DNA of 64,000 nt from Moniliella sp. 'wahieum' (GCA_003971905.1 RSEE01000023.1:702179-766178), one strand, 5' to 3'; numbered from the stretch's first letter, positions 34,895 through 46,805 are shown. A program made the numbers and translations. The notes: a model not told the origin generated them from the sequence alone.

Positions 34895-36179
34895 GGTGGG
34901 GGGGGGGGAGGCACGAGGAAGGTGAGTGGTTCGTTCCTACCACCAAACGGACGGAATGCCCACAGCGCGCAATGGGCAGGACGGAGGCAGGCAGGTAGGT
35001 GGAAGCAGCGTTGCTTGGCGCGCTCGGCCGTGTTGGTATCGACGAGGATGATGGGTGATCTCCCCACTCTGCCCTTCCACCGCGGCACTGTAGCGCAGCA
35101 GAAAATCACGCCGCGCTTTTTGCTTTCACGCGACGCTGCGCCTGATTAGGCGATTTGGGCGCCGGACGTCCTGGGCGCCACCTGCCATGGGCGCCATTTT
35201 GAGGCTGGTGGGTTTCTGCCACGTTCAGCCTGGGCAGAGGCTCTAGCACGCCCGAGTCCACCATCCTCCACCACCACTGCGTACCATACTCAGTACACTG
35301 TTCGGCACCATCCAACGTATAGTCAGCTGGCATCCGCGCTTCCACACCTCCCCTCTGACACCTGTTCGCACACTCTTTGCGATACAGTTCAGACGGATAC
35401 AACATCGCCCCCGTTCGTCCCCTCCCACAGGTAAACGACAGAGAGAGGACAAAGACAGGCCAATGCGAGAGGGCCCAACGTTATATCACAGTCTCTGAAA
35501 CGAAAGCGGTAGGTCTGATGGATCTTACGGGGGGGGCACAGCTTCAGCTTGCGAATGGCTGCTCCTATAATGTGGGCGACGACAGCGAGAAAAGGAGAGT
35601 TGACCATGGCTGATTCTACTCTCCACGGCGGCGCGAACCGAAAACCGTACGCTTCTCGTACGTTGTGAGTGGGGAGGCGGATAGGGGAGGGAAGAGGACT
35701 ACGGTTCCCAAACGAAAGTGTTGATCCTACCCCAGAAGGTACATGCCACTTGGCATTGACCGGGGCTGATTTATGTGGAGGTCATGACGGCGGCCAGATT
35801 GCGGAAAACAATTGAAGGTCACGACCGACGGGTGCAAACCTGGCACCCCCCAGGTCTCGCATGAAAACGCGTCATTCACGACGCCGAAATGCCGCACCCT
35901 GTTGGATCCTCTTCGCCATCCGACTCTGTCTGGGTTCGGTGCTCCATTCAATATTCGAGGCAGCACAGCTCTTACATTGCTGAGCACAGGGCAATAGATA
36001 TATTAGTTTGGGCAGGGCAGCAAGGCGCACCAGCGCCACCGCAGGAGACTACCGGGTGTATACAGTAGAGCATGTTGGCGCGTAGGGGATGTAGACTCCG
36101 ATAGAATGGTACAATCGTCGTCCTGCCTGCAGGGGTCCACACCACTTTATGACAAACAAGAGAATCATCAGGGACAAAC
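34895..36179. other. Intergenic region, no supported gene
   Basis: It lies upstream of the CRAL-TRIO gene and downstream of the bZIP gene, both on the minus strand. Some open frames exist on both strands but none shows a recognisable motif. The sequence from 35500 to 36170 is less GC-rich than average. Nothing else is seen. Confidence 0.5.
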
Positions 36180-38151
36180 TCACCTTGGTGCTGGTCGCAT
36201 CGCACTAGCGCCCCCATGGACTGAAGCGGCAAAAGCAAAAGCAAGTGCAACGCAACCAACCCATCCTCCATCCAACTTGTGGAGAGTTGGATTCCGCTCA
36301 CCCCAACGCGACGATGGATGCCTCCTCCACGCCTCTCCTTGCTGGCTTGTTGGCGCTGAGGGGGGCGAGGAGGAAGGACAATGTTGGGAAGGCCGCGTTG
36401 TCGGCGCCACCAGTTGGTGCGACGAACGATGCTGGCTGTAAGTGGGGGGCAGGGGGGGTTAGTTTGGAATCGGGTACCTACTCATGTCAAACGAGGGGTG
36501 GGGTGGGACGTACGATTAAACAAGAACCACCATTTGCGCAAGAAGCGTTCGGACAGTTCGTACGCCTCGGGATCGAAGAGGTCATCGCCATGGACTATGT
36601 AAGCCGTGTCCCACACATTGTCCGATTCCAGCGCCCACATATCGGCGCACAAGTCGAATTGGCTAAAGTGGCCGGCCCACAGGTGCCGCAACACCTCGTC
36701 CCGCACCGACTGCCAGGGAAAGCACGCGTCAATAAAAAAGTGATGCGGTACCGTCGCAGCCAACTGGCTGGGATGCAATGCGTCGGGTACCACATGCCAC
36801 CGCAACTGTCCTTGTGGCCGTTTGCGTGAGGGACCACGCAAAAGTGGCTCGTCCTGCCAATCGGACGAGGAAGTAAGTGAGGCACGGGGGGCAGTGGGTG
36901 CGCCCACTGCACCAGGCGAGAGGCGCATCGACATGGAATCCGAGCCAGGCTCCGTGGTGGAACAGTACTGCGCAAAGTCGTCGGCCAAATAGGAGAGTTG
37001 GTACTCATCGTCCCAGACGGCCAGCTCAATGCCAAGGAGCTCCCTCATGCGATAATACACGTGCTCGACAGGGAAGGTAGGCAGAACGCGAGTGTCATTC
37101 CACGCACTGGCCAACAGAGCCTTGGAGAACAGGTCCGGAGAAAACCAACTTGGGTCGGACCCACGGCTCGGCCGCTTGGCCACAACGCCACGTGGTTCCT
37201 TAGATGCCTCTCGGTCTGTTTGGAATGTAGGTGGGGGCACCAACAGAGTACTCGCGAACAGCCCTGGGCTTGGTATCCATTCCCCCGACTTGCCATTGCA
37301 ATCCAAGGGTGGATTGTTGGTCAAAAGAGAAGGGGTGGAAGGATTGGTAGGCAGCATGTCCCGAACAGAGCGGGCGTGGCAGGACTGGCATCACCTGTTC
37401 CCACCACGGAACCGAAACTTTCCTCATTGGCACCACTCTTCTCGACGGGAGACGTGTCGTGGCGCGGTGTGCGATCACCTCGGTGTCTCCGTCCTCACGA
37501 TCGACAGAATCCAAGCCGGCCGCCAAGGCAGTGTAGAAGGCCACAGCCTCGCGCCGCATGGCATCCCGTCCAGTTCCTGCGGCCCCACTGCAGACGTGGG
37601 TGCATCGCGTGCGTAGGTAAGCCATGTTTCGAGGCATCGGCATCGGACGAGGCGCATGGGGATGACGTGGAAGCCGACGAGGCGGACGTGGCGTCAGGTC
37701 GGGGGCCAGCTTCCCGAGGCCAGACTGGACTGTCGCAGTGGGTCGGGTTGGGCACGGGGGTGAGCCATGGGACGGGCGGGGCCAGCGCAGAAAGGTCCAA
37801 CAAGGGGTCCAGCAACTGCGGCAGATCGGCATCGGTTGAGAGGGGAGGCACCGCGCTTGCATCGAGTGGTGGTGGCGGCTTGCTCGCGTGGAGGGGCAGC
37901 GACAGCACAGCGGGATCGTAGACGAGAGGAGGCGGAGGGGCGTGAGAGACGGGGATGGCACGGGAGACTTGGGCGGTCGGGCTTGCGCGACACGGTCGGA
38001 CGCACTCGCCCCACTTCTCGCAGCGAAGATGGCGCGCCCTGGGCATCGGGTCAAAGCCACGCTTGCGCAGGCGCAAGCGCGTCTGGGCCAGACGGTTCTG
38101 CTCCCTTCGTCTCCGTTGGCGTGCTTGGAGCTCCTCGGGGGTGAGGACCAT
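36180..38151 (-). CDS. bZIP transcription factor with DUF3425 domain
   Basis: Nuclear DNA-binding regulator. ATG 38151 starts MVLTPEELQARQRRRREQ followed by NRLAQTRLRLRKR: the Asn and Arg of the bZIP N-x7-R pattern are present (38100-38060). A long Pro/Ser-rich middle follows. The DUF3425 domain reads VPHHFFIDACFPWQSVRDEVL (36760-36700), FDLCADMWAL, YIVHGDDLFDPEAYELSERFLRKWWFLFNR (36600-36515). An intron at 36436-36513 (GTACGT..CAG) leads to SIVRRTNWWRRQRGLPN (36435-36385), the usual DUF3425 end. Where translation stops is unclear because two frames remain open downstream (36180 or 35972). Frame breaks exist in the Pro-rich part (about 37500). The classical leucine zipper after the basic region is weak, as often in this fungal family. 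Confidence 0.82.
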
Positions 38152-38356
38152 GGGCGGACGACCATCGGTGGTGAGGGTGGACGGGGGGGCAGGGGTGGTA
38201 AGGGCGGGGAGGGCGGGATGGAGGATGGTGGGAGCGAACCAAGCGCCTGGTTCGATCGGATCAATGGGAGGGGTGATGTGGATCGCGGCTGTGGTACTGA
38301 AGGTTCAGTCGAACGTTGAAGAGTGATGGGCCGATGCGGATGGATGATGGATAGGG

Positions 38357-38383
38357 CGTGACACGTGACATGTGACATGTGAT
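38357..38383 (+). repeat. GTGACAT heptamer array
   Basis: GTGACAC, GTGACAT, GTGACAT, GTGAT in tandem; related arrays at 53346-53380, 53639-53676 and 53700-53727. Confidence 0.9.
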
Positions 38384-38672
38384 CGGTGGGTGATTGGGGG
38401 TCGATGGTCGATGACCGATCTGAGCATCTGAGATCTCAGGCGAAGCGAGGCGCTCCCCCCAAGTCAAAGTGGGGCGGCGACTCGAGCTTCGCCACAGCGA
38501 ACGCCGATGACGTCCACACTGGCCGGAGGCCTTCAAGGTCTGGCTGGACCAGGGGCTTGGGGAGGCAGGCACTCGCTAGTCCTTTGGAGCCATTCCATCT
38601 TCCATCTTCCGTCTTCCATCTGCAAGCTTCAAGCTTCAATCCTCATTAACCTCATTCATGTCGCAGCATGTC

Positions 38673-38709
38673 GTATCAACGTATCAACGTTGAACGTTCA
38701 ACGTTCAAC
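38673..38709 (+). repeat. CGTTCAA / CGTATCAA array
   Basis: GTATCAAC twice followed by CGTTGAA, CGTTCAA, CGTTCAA units. Partly inverted (GAACGTTC) so it can also fold. Confidence 0.85.
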
Positions 38710-38798
38710 CCCTTCTCCTCATCCTGTCTTCCACACCTATCCAATTGGGGGTGCAGCCACAAGGAACAATGGTAGCGTGTCTGCTCATCGGCTCATCC

Positions 38799-39341
38799 TC
38801 ATCGGGACTCCCATACTTGCATGTCAAATCCCTCCACCAGCGCCGGGTCGTCCTGCTCCCACACACAAAGGGACGAATCGCCGGTACGGTAAGCAAACAG
38901 ACATCGCAGGTTGGCGTATGGGGGCACATCGGACCGGCAGAGGACTTACCTTGTAGGTGGGGCCGAATCCGGCAAAGCCATCGCGCAAGACCAGGATCTG
39001 CTGTGGGGCCAGGGGCACCTTGGCCTGGCGCGCAAAGGCTGCCCGGGCCTCCGAGTAGATGCGCGCCGCCTTGGGCCCTCGTGCTTGGGACAGGTGGCAG
39101 TGGAAGACGACCTTTGACTTGTCCTTCAGCTCCTGGACCAAGTCGGACACGAGCGTGTCCGCCTGGGCGTCGCCGCGGGCGAGGTGGACGGTAGGCCTGT
39201 TGAGAGCACCGAGGATGTGGCCGCCAACAAAGTCGTCGTCGCGTGCGTCGACAATGGCGAGCTGGTCGCGCGTACGGGCATCTTTGAGCTGGGCAGCGAG
39301 GTCGGAGGCGTTGATGTACGTGTAGGCAGCGTGAAGGACAT
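38799..39341 (-). CDS. CDC25-like rhodanese phosphatase, Ych1/Ibp1 type
   Basis: Single rhodanese domain related to CDC25 phosphatases and arsenate reductases. The active loop HCHLSQARGPKAARIY (39107-39060) has the catalytic Cys and the RGP signature of the Ych1/Ibp1 group. Upstream are LAIVDARDDDFVGGHI and NRPTVHLA; downstream are QQILVLRDGFAGF. An intron at 38853-38949 (GTAAGT..GCAG) joins YK to DDPALVEGFDMQVWESR and the stop at 38799. The likely start is ATG 39341 (MSFTLP), which needs one missing base to enter YTYINASDLAAQLKD. Longer in-frame upstream sequence exists (to about 39560) but looks unlike the family. About 150 residues, the normal size. Confidence 0.85.
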
Positions 39342-40331
39342 GCCAACGGGGCGAGCGGAAGCAGGCAGACAAGGCTGGGGTGAGGGTGCCAACGCCCGAG
39401 CGCATTGCGCGGTGGGCGTTCCGAAGCCAGGACAGAAGCGGTGGATTGCGGGTGGCGGCAAGGTTGGTAGGTGCTCTGCCAGCGCCAGGCGCTGTTGTTG
39501 CAGGGACGCAGATGGACGGGATGCAATGGTGATGCGCCAGGTCTGTCACTGTGACATGCATAGTGACTAGCTTGAAGCTCGACGGAGAAGCGCAGCCGCA
39601 TGTCAGACCACAGTGACTAGTGACATGCACATGCGACGAGCGCTGCCCTGTGTTGCAAGGGTTTTGTTACCACTAGTACCTGCGGTTACCGGTTACCTGT
39701 CACTTGTGTTACTCTTCGCGGTACTCGGTACACTTCGTCATACTCATGCTGCCGCGCGCAACGCGTAACGCGTTACGTGTAACATGTACCGACTTTTGGC
39801 ATGTCCTCCTGTCCTCAACACGCCTCAGGGCCTCCGAACTGAGGCTCAGTTCTGAGGGGGCTCATCGATTTCATCCATCGACCTAACCCGATCTTCAGGT
39901 GTCGCCGCCACCGCAACCAAACCGGCATGGCAGGGCACCTGGTCAGGCGGCAATGCCGCTGACGGGCTGCGCACACGTTGAACCAACACCCCATTCCGCC
40001 CATTCCGCTGGGCATTCCTCGGCTGCCGCCCAGGCAGGGCTGATGCATGATGCATGATGCTCGGGAGGGAGAGGGAGCGGGACGTACCAGGGCCCTGGCC
40101 CGCCCGCAGCCTCCCGCACTCGCCCGGCCTTGGCTGTGCTCGGCCGGGGCAGGCATGAGCATGGTGTGGGATGCCGCGGACGTGGTGTGGATGAGATCGA
40201 TGACGCAGGGCAGCGATCGCATCCATAGTCAATCTAGTCAATGGCGCAGCCAACTCACGCACACCCTCCCTCCCTCCCATCCCAGCCTCACCCCCACCGC
40301 CACCGCCACCTCCACCACCATCTCGCGCGCC
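39342..40331. other. Intergenic region with several short tandem arrays
   Basis: No gene is supported. It contains GTGACTA/GTGACAT units (39536-39640), CGCGTAA units (39757-39785), and GATGCAT units (40041-40060). The last 80 bases before ATG 40332 are CCACCG/CTCCACCACC-rich, probably the promoter or 5' UTR of the GILT gene. Confidence 0.65.
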
Positions 40332-41601
40332 ATGCCGCCCCCCCACCCCCGCCCACCCACCCAAATGCCGCAGAAGCGCACCCAGGCCGTCTTCGCTGCT
40401 GCCCCACCGCAGCCTGTCCCGGTCACGCTCGCTGTCATGTCGCGCTGCCCCGACGCCCACTTCTGCGAGGCCGTGTTTGACGAGGTGCTGCCCCTGGTGC
40501 CCACCAGCCACCTCGACCTGGCACTCACCTACATTGGAACCCCCGACCCCGCTGCCACGTACGGCGTGCGATGCATGCACGGCGACGCCGAGTGTCGCGG
40601 CAACATCCATCAGCTTTGCGCAGCTCGCGCCTTGGCCCCTGTTCCCGGCGTTGCCGGCGTTCCAGACCACAACCGAGCACTATTGGACTTTGTCCTGTGC
40701 TCCAACTCGGACAAGGAATCCATTGGACAAGACGCGGCCGCTGAGCGGTGCTGGGCTCAAAGCCAGCCCCACAGCATCCACACGTCCTTCCCCCCCTGGC
40801 ACGCCATTCAATCTTGCGTCGACGACCCGGCCCAAGGACAGGCACTTCTCCTGTCCAGTGTTATTGACACGTCTCGGCACAACGTTCGCTCCTCTTGCAC
40901 CGTCCTCATCGACCACATTTCTCCCTCCTGTATCCGCGACGGGGAACTTGGCGCGACTGCCCGCCTGACGTAGGTACCGAGCCAAAGGATTTTGCCATGC
41001 AAATCGAGCAGGCTTGGCGCAAGCGAGTATCTCCCTTTGCCCAACAGTCGACCATCATTGAAGCTCCTTCATCCCATCTGTTCAAGCGCCAACCCCCTGA
41101 TATGGTTCCGACGTCATCAGCGAACAATGACGATCCCCCCTCCCCCGTCGCCCCTGTGGGGACAACCTCCGCCTCCCGTCCGGGTGACAACTCCGACCAA
41201 GGGGACCACAAGTCAGGAGGTACCAACCCTGCCATTTTGCGGGTGCCATTACAGGCGCTGTGGTTGCGATTATCATCGCAGTTGCTCTGTTGCGCTTTCT
41301 CCGCCGCCGTCGCACTGGCCAATCCTTCTTCGGGTCAATCAGGACTCGAGCCCCGGCTTCCCGTGCTGCGCCGGCGGGTGCTACTGCACGTACGACCGGT
41401 GCAGCTACCGGGCGTGGTGGCGGTACAGATGCTACCACCCCTCGATCGGCCATCGTTACAGAGGATGACCCCTTGAAGCCACCCAAGCTGTGGGATGCCA
41501 AGGTTGCCGACTTTGATACTCTGGCCAAGCTAGGCTATGCCTATCCGGCTTCCGACAACAAGCAAACGGTCACCATGATTGGGACCGAATTGTGCCGGTA
41601 G
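40332..41601 (+). CDS. GILT-family thiol reductase-like protein continuing into a transmembrane segment
   Basis: Predicted secretory-pathway thiol oxidoreductase domain. ATG 40332 opens MPPPHPRP; no good signal peptide is obvious. The core is VTLAVMSRCPDAHFCEAVFDEV (40425-40490), VRCMHGDAECRGNIHQLC (40568-40622), the GILT signature CxHGxxEC, and SSVIDTSRHNVRSSCTVLID (40855-40915), all in one frame. The active-site pair is CPDAHFC (four residues between cysteines), not CXXC; this spacing is typical of the fungal branch. One lost base in a G run (about 40940) gives GTWRDCPPDVGTEPKDFAMQIEQAWRKR, the normal GILT end. The frame then runs without a stop through a Ser/Pro-rich linker. A second shift near 41238 enters the membrane helix AGAITGAVVAIIIAVALL, followed by RFLRRRR (41240-41310) and a tail with DDPLKPPKLWDAKVADFD. 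Two separate genes remain possible. Confidence 0.7.
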
Positions 41602-43085
41602 CGGCCGCACTCTCTCCGCAACTGTACCCCATCTTGTTTGCTGACCAGGACGAGAAGGCCACCGCTCACACATCGTCGACTTCCGCAGCTGGTACCACTG
41701 ACGTCCGGCGCCGAGTCAAGTCGATGCGTGAGAGTCGCGCAGGCACAGGATCCGGTAGGGAGGATTCAGCGGTGGAGAATGAGGCGACACCTGCCAGTGT
41801 CATGTGACTGTGTTGATTGCGATGCCGACGGAATCGACAGTGGTACCTTCTAGTTCGGAAGGAGATCTCCTTCCGGCTAGGCGGTGCAGATGCTTCAATC
41901 GGAAGCGGGTGTCGCGCCTCTATCTGCTGGTCCAAGATGGCCGGCATGCTTCGATGCGTTCCACCCGCTCCAATCGCTCTTTCCGCTCGATTCGTTCTTC
42001 TGCCTCGGCTCGCTCGGTTGCCTCAGCGCGCCGGTCTGCCTTCTTTGGTGAGGATTATGATCCCGCCCTTGACCCTGCTGCCGACAAGGACGAGAAGAAC
42101 AAGAACAAGATGCGAGTTGATCTAGTGGACACAGAGCCGTCTGGCGCTTGAGCGATGCTGGGTCTTCATCGGAGGATAACAAGGACAATGATGACGATAC
42201 TATGACGAGGACGAAGACGCCGAGGCAGAGGGGATCCTTTCTGAGCTCATGTTTGGCACAGCCTCAGTACCGATCTATACGCTCGAATCCGCTTCCAACG
42301 CCAACCGGATTGGCTCGCGCTCCGGATCCGGGGTGTACACGGGCGGGTTCACCTACTCCTCTCGCGCGCCGCCTTCGCGAAACGACTTGTATGCATTGCT
42401 GGCCCGTGCGCAGGACGTGCGAGAGAACAAGCCCATCCCGCGGATGGACATTGCTGCGCCACAGGGGGAGTCTGCGCCTGACCATCCAGGGTCCCTCTTA
42501 GCACCCCTACAACGGGCTCCACGCCGGTGCGCGTGCCTTCGACGTTGGGCACCTCGCTTGCCCCCGCGCGATCTGCAGTGGGGAGCATCCATTCCACCGC
42601 GCACCCGCTCGCCGCTTCGCCTCCGCCGCTTGCCACCTCTCCGCCGCCTATGGGACGGAACGCTTCCACCCGTTCCTCCCAGCCTCTCCAGCCACCTGCA
42701 AGTCCGGCTCGGTCGTTGCCCACACGGGCGCTAGGGACCAGTTCGCCGCGCCAGTATCCCTCCCCGCCGCCCGGACACACCTTCCTCCCCTCCCCAACCC
42801 GTGGGCTGCCGTGCCCCCTGCATCGTCGTCGCCTTCGCCGCTAGGTTCGTTGGGCGTCAGCGTGCCCTCGCGCTCGGCCTCTGGTGCGCCCGCACCGATC
42901 TTCGCGTGGTGGAGGAAGAAGAGCCAGCTAGCCCCGGTGTCGCCCAGCTTGCTGCTACGCCCCCCCTGGCCCGGCCGACGCTACGCCGGCTCAGCCGGCG
43001 CCTGAGACGGATCGCAGTTGGCTCGGCTCCTTGCAGTGAGTGGCGCCTCGGATGCAGCTCATGCTTCATGCTTCATGGCGCCTAG
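41602..43085 (+). CDS. Ser/Pro-rich continuation, probable cytosolic tail of the preceding gene
   Basis: Overlapping open frames carry low-complexity but coding-like sequence: STRSNRSFRSIRSSASARSV (41955-42015), an acidic stretch DPALDPAADKDEKNKNKM (42062-42115), GTASVPIYTLESASNANRIGSRS (42252-42320), SRNDLYALLARAQDVRENKP (42375-42435) and Ser/Pro-rich sequence to about 42840-43080. It follows the RRRR stop-transfer motif, so it would be cytosolic. No domain is recognised. Several frame changes are needed, and the end is uncertain (stops at 42843, 43005 or 43085 depending on frame). It could also be an independent gene. Confidence 0.4.
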
Positions 43086-43949
43086 CGACGGCTCAGTGCA
43101 CTCACTGTGTCACTTGTGCCCGCTTTGCCTGTTGGTTCAACCATCATGGCCTGATCCACTTTCTGTTGGCACGCCCCCCCCTCTCGCGCGCTCTCTCTCT
43201 CTTCTTACCGCCCGGACAATGTCGATGATGAGGGGAAACAAAAAGCCCTCGCCATATTACGACCGCTTTGGACATTAGTTGTTGATTAAAATTCCCCTCC
43301 TGTTGCCTATGCATGCATCTGTTGGACCGTTTGCGCCGGCCGGGGACGGAAGGGAGGGGGATGATCGATGAGGATGAGGGTACGTATATGTTTACGGTAT
43401 GCAGAGAAGTGGCGTGCGGCAGCGCCTACATAGCGGCGGGATTTTACTGCTGCAGGGCCAAGCTCTGGATTGGTGTCCTTTGCTGGTATGGGTAAAACGT
43501 TAAGCTTCAAGGGGATGAAGTGGATGAGGGGAACGAGGGGAACGAGGAGAACGAGGCGGACGAGCTGCATGTTATGCAGAGGCCAATTCTAAGCGGCACC
43601 CTAACCCCTCGAAGCTCTTGCCGCTATGCTACGCCCCCACTCAGTACTCAACCCGATCGAGTTGGCACGATCCATGGGCAGGAAAGACACCAGTCCTAGC
43701 ACAAGCCAGACAGCATGTCATAGTTTGACAAGGGCCACGGGTACCGATAAAATGCACCTCAGTCGGACAGACGCGTAATTTCTGCCCCCCACCCCCGCCT
43801 AACCTCCCTCCAATCCGGGAGAGCAGAGGTCGAACTCAACCTTCTGCATCCAGCTTCAAGCTTCAGCGTTGGCCAGGGCCAGGAAGAATGGGTACACTTG
43901 CCGTGGGAGTGGGGGCAGGAGAAGACCGGGGCAGGAACCCAGGAGAGAA
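43086..43949. other. Intergenic region
   Basis: No gene is supported. An ATGCTTC array ends at 43078 just upstream, a GAACGAGG run lies at 43530-43560, and an AGCTTCA array at 43852-43866. Confidence 0.55.
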
Positions 43950-44291
43950 TCAGGGCTGCGGCTCGCTACGCTGCGTCTTCTCCGCTTCAGCATCTAGCCA
44001 GCGCCACGTGCCGTAGCAGAAGCCAAAGACACGGCAGTGTACGCCAATACCTTGCCAAGGGGCGGGACGATCTCGCGGTAAAACGCGCCGTGGCGATCTT
44101 TGGGGGGGTGGAGGCAGTGACCCCCGTCGACCGTCGGGCATCGTTCGAGGGCGAGCCGGAGCCGGGCGGGGCGGAGCGGCAGATGGCCGAGGTGGCCAAC
44201 GCACGTCCGACCCCGTCCGAGCCGAGGGTCGCAGCACACGCAATCGCCAGGAGAGGATTCGAGGAGCGGTGGGGAGCGAGCGCGTGGCCAT
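43950..44291 (-). CDS. Small protein with possible mitochondrial presequence and one membrane helix
   Basis: From ATG 44291: MATRSLPTAPRILSWRLRVL, an Arg-rich stretch without acidic residues, like a mitochondrial presequence. A Pro/Arg-rich linker follows, then (after frame changes near 44090 and 44010) FYREIVPPLGKVLAYTAV, VFGFCYGTWRWLDAEAEKTQ and a stop at 43950. About 114 residues. The FYREIVPPLGKVLAY..YGTWRWLD segment looks like a conserved small inner-membrane protein of fungi, but I cannot name it. The neighbouring F-box gene lies on the other strand. Confidence 0.45.
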   Translation of the reverse strand: MATRSLPTAPRILSWRLRVLRPSARTGSDVRWPPRPSAAPPRPAPARPRTMPDGRRGSLPPPPQRSPRRVLPRDRPAPWQGIGVHCRVFGFCYGTWRWLDAEAEKTQRSEPQP

Positions 44292-45127
44292 GGTAGCGTA
44301 CTGCCGAGCGGGACGGGGGTGACTAGTGACCGGGGAACGTCGAGCGCACTGCTTCTCGCCTCGCCGCTTCCCGTCCCAGCCGGTCCCAGCGAGCCCCACA
44401 CGCGGTGGGAGCTTTGGTGTGCCGGGGAGCGGAAGCGGAATTGAATTGGGCAGGCCGCACACGCTCGGGCGACCACACTCGGGCAGCCTGATCTCCTCTG
44501 CGTCCCAGTCGGGTGCAACGGCCACCATGGGAACTGAGTGTGGCGGATGGTGTGCGTGGATGGATGCAAGTCACCACCCAGACAATGTGCTCATCAAAGC
44601 ACGCCCGTGTGCCCACCATCCTCGCCGTCCGCCCTGGCCCCTTTCTCCAGTCAGCATCCGGGGAGAAGGAGAGCTGTGCTCTCCAGCTTGTCGGAGGGCG
44701 TCCACGCGGTTGACGACGATGTGACGTCGCTTGAGTATGATGACGTTTTCGCCAGCGTCGATAGCGCAGCCGTGGGACCGCCCAGGGCGTCGAGGCCGAC
44801 CCAGCGAGAAGAGCAGAGAGCCTCGTTTCACGGGTGCTGCCACAGACCCTACTGCTTGCGCAGCCCCTGAATTAATTCTCGCGCCGACGTCCGGACCGAG
44901 TAGTCCTGAAGCTACTCAGTGTAGTGTACGCATACTCAGTACGCAGTCATTGAATGGTGGTAGGGTTTGCTCCCAGAACGGCAGGGCTGAGTTGCCTCGA
45001 CATGGACCCGGCTGGGCCTGGCCTGGGCGGCGGCGGTGGCGGGCTTGATGTAATCTCCCTCGCACGGTCCATCCGCTCGCCTCCTTCATCGCCTACCATC
45101 ACCACTGCCCTTACTGCGCGGTGAGCC
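44292..45127. other. Intergenic region between the small minus gene and the F-box gene
   Basis: No supported gene. ACTCAGTGTAGTGTACGCATACTCAGTACGCAGTCA near 44915-44950 is a locally repeated ACTCAGT motif, also seen at 35285-35300. The function is unknown; both gene starts lie at the edges, so it should contain their promoters. Confidence 0.55.
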
Positions 45128-46787
45128 ATGTCTGCCTCATCTCTCTTGTCCGTCGACGTGTGGCTGCAAGGTGTGCTCCCCCTAGTCGATCCCCGCTCGC
45201 TCTGCCGCCTGGCCACCACAGCCAGGTGGATGCGCCGCCTGGTCGACTCGATGGGCTGTGGCGGGCGCTGGTGCAGAGGCGCTGGCCTGCGCTCCGAGTG
45301 CCGCAGCGTGCCGTTCGGCCCGAAGGACGGCCCTGGAAGGAGGTCTTTTTCGCCTTGGAGCGGGGCGAGTACCGTGTGTTGTATGCGTGGGGGTACCCCA
45401 ATGCGTTCCACGGCATTGTGGGCGTGCTGGCATCGTGGCCCGTGCTGGCGGCGACCGAACCTCATGCCGGGGTCAGCATCCCGTTCCCGCTGCGCATGTC
45501 TCCGTTGCCCCTTCAGACAAGCGGGGACTTTCCCGTGCAGGTGTTTTCGGGCCAACGGTTCATTGGCGTCGTCATGGCGTCCGGGGACATGTTTGCGTGC
45601 GGATGCATCAGTCGCACCCTGGGGTGCAGGTTTGACCAGATGACCATGGTCCCTCGCCGTCGGAGACGCGCATCCAAACGGTGGCTAGCCTTGCCGAGGC
45701 GGTGGTGGCACGGATCGAGACCCGGATCAGGAGAGCCCGGCGGTCCGTTCTGATCACCTGGAAACGGTGGGATACGGGCCAAATGGTGTATGACGAAAAG
45801 GATGGACAACCGTTCCCCCTCAACCTGCACCCTGGTGCCCAGGTACGCGACATTCAGTCCATCCACTTTCCCATGTACCCCCTCTCGGCCTTTACTGGGT
45901 TTTTTCGTTTTGGTTGATATCCCTGCCCGCTTCGACCCGTCCGGGAGAATCAGCGAGATCTGGACGTACCAGCCGCCTGCCGTCCAACCAACAGGGGCAT
46001 CCTCCTGAGGCTGGACGAACAGCTGCTGGTGCACATTGCCAAGCTGGAAACGTGTACGGGCGGACTACTGGCACGAGCGGACGACGGACGGATCTGGCGC
46101 ATGTGTTCCTCCTCGGTCGCTGCGACACAATGGGAACTGGTCACCTACCCGTCCACCGTCAGGGGCCACTTTTCTGACCTGGACCCGAGACCGTACCTGC
46201 CTTCGATTTATCCGCTTTGTGAACCGCCCATCCCAGGCGGCTTTCGTGCGGTGCGCTATTCCCACAGCGGATACGGCTATTTGTCCCAGGAAGGCGGGTT
46301 GTATGTCGCGGGCCATGGACTGCAGACGCAACCGTTGGCAGATAGTTGCGTGGCCAAATGCGACCTCGAAACCGAGGGGAGAAACCGGCGGCCTTGGTAC
46401 CCGCATGCCCACTGGATGACCTCCCCGCCTCGGTGCGGGGCAAGCTCAATGACGAGTACGTGACGACGCTGCTGCGTCGCCTGACTCCGCGTTCGTACAA
46501 CGCCGAGCCGCCCACGTCGGAGCTCCGCAGAATTTACTTTGACCATGACATTGCGCCGGCCACGGGGAGGATCAAGTACCTCCCGCCCCTCGCGGAGCCA
46601 GCACTCAGCCCACCGGCCAAACGCCACCCGAGACCGAGTTTGGCGGCAGCTACGTCTACGTCCTGGATGCTTCTACATGGGCGGCCAGGGTATCGCCCTG
46701 GTCATTGAGCTCTCGCCACGAGCCCACCACTCGCAGCCCCTTATGGCGGTGGATGATGATCGAGCTTGGTTCATCAACTGCCCTTAA
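45128..46787 (+). CDS. F-box protein with RCC1/propeller-like repeats
   Basis: Probable SCF-type adaptor. ATG 45128 gives MSASSLLSVDVWLQGVLPLV, then PRSLCRLATTARWMRRLVDS and LWRALVQRRWP, an F-box-like start (45130-45290). Later segments resemble RCC1-type blades: VLYAWGYPNAFHGIVGVLAS, VQVFSGQRFIGVVMASGDMFACG (45540-45605), LLARADDGRIWRM (46065-46105) and YLSQEGGLYVAGHG (46280-46320). F-box plus RCC1-like repeats is the layout of yeast Saf1; similarity here is by layout only. The stop is at 46785 (AWFINCP). Frame changes near 45270, 45640, 45880, 46010, 46390 and 46600. No intron is needed. Confidence 0.65.
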
Positions 46788-46805
46788 GGCACCCCCCTCC
46801 CACGC

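Larger units (their letters stand above)
38152..38798. other. Intergenic region rich in 7-nt tandem arrays
   Basis: No gene. It contains GTGACAT repeats (38357-38383), CATCTTC repeats (38595-38620), AAGCTTC repeats (38624-38639) and CGTTCAA repeats (38673-38709) within 360 bases. Confidence 0.75.
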
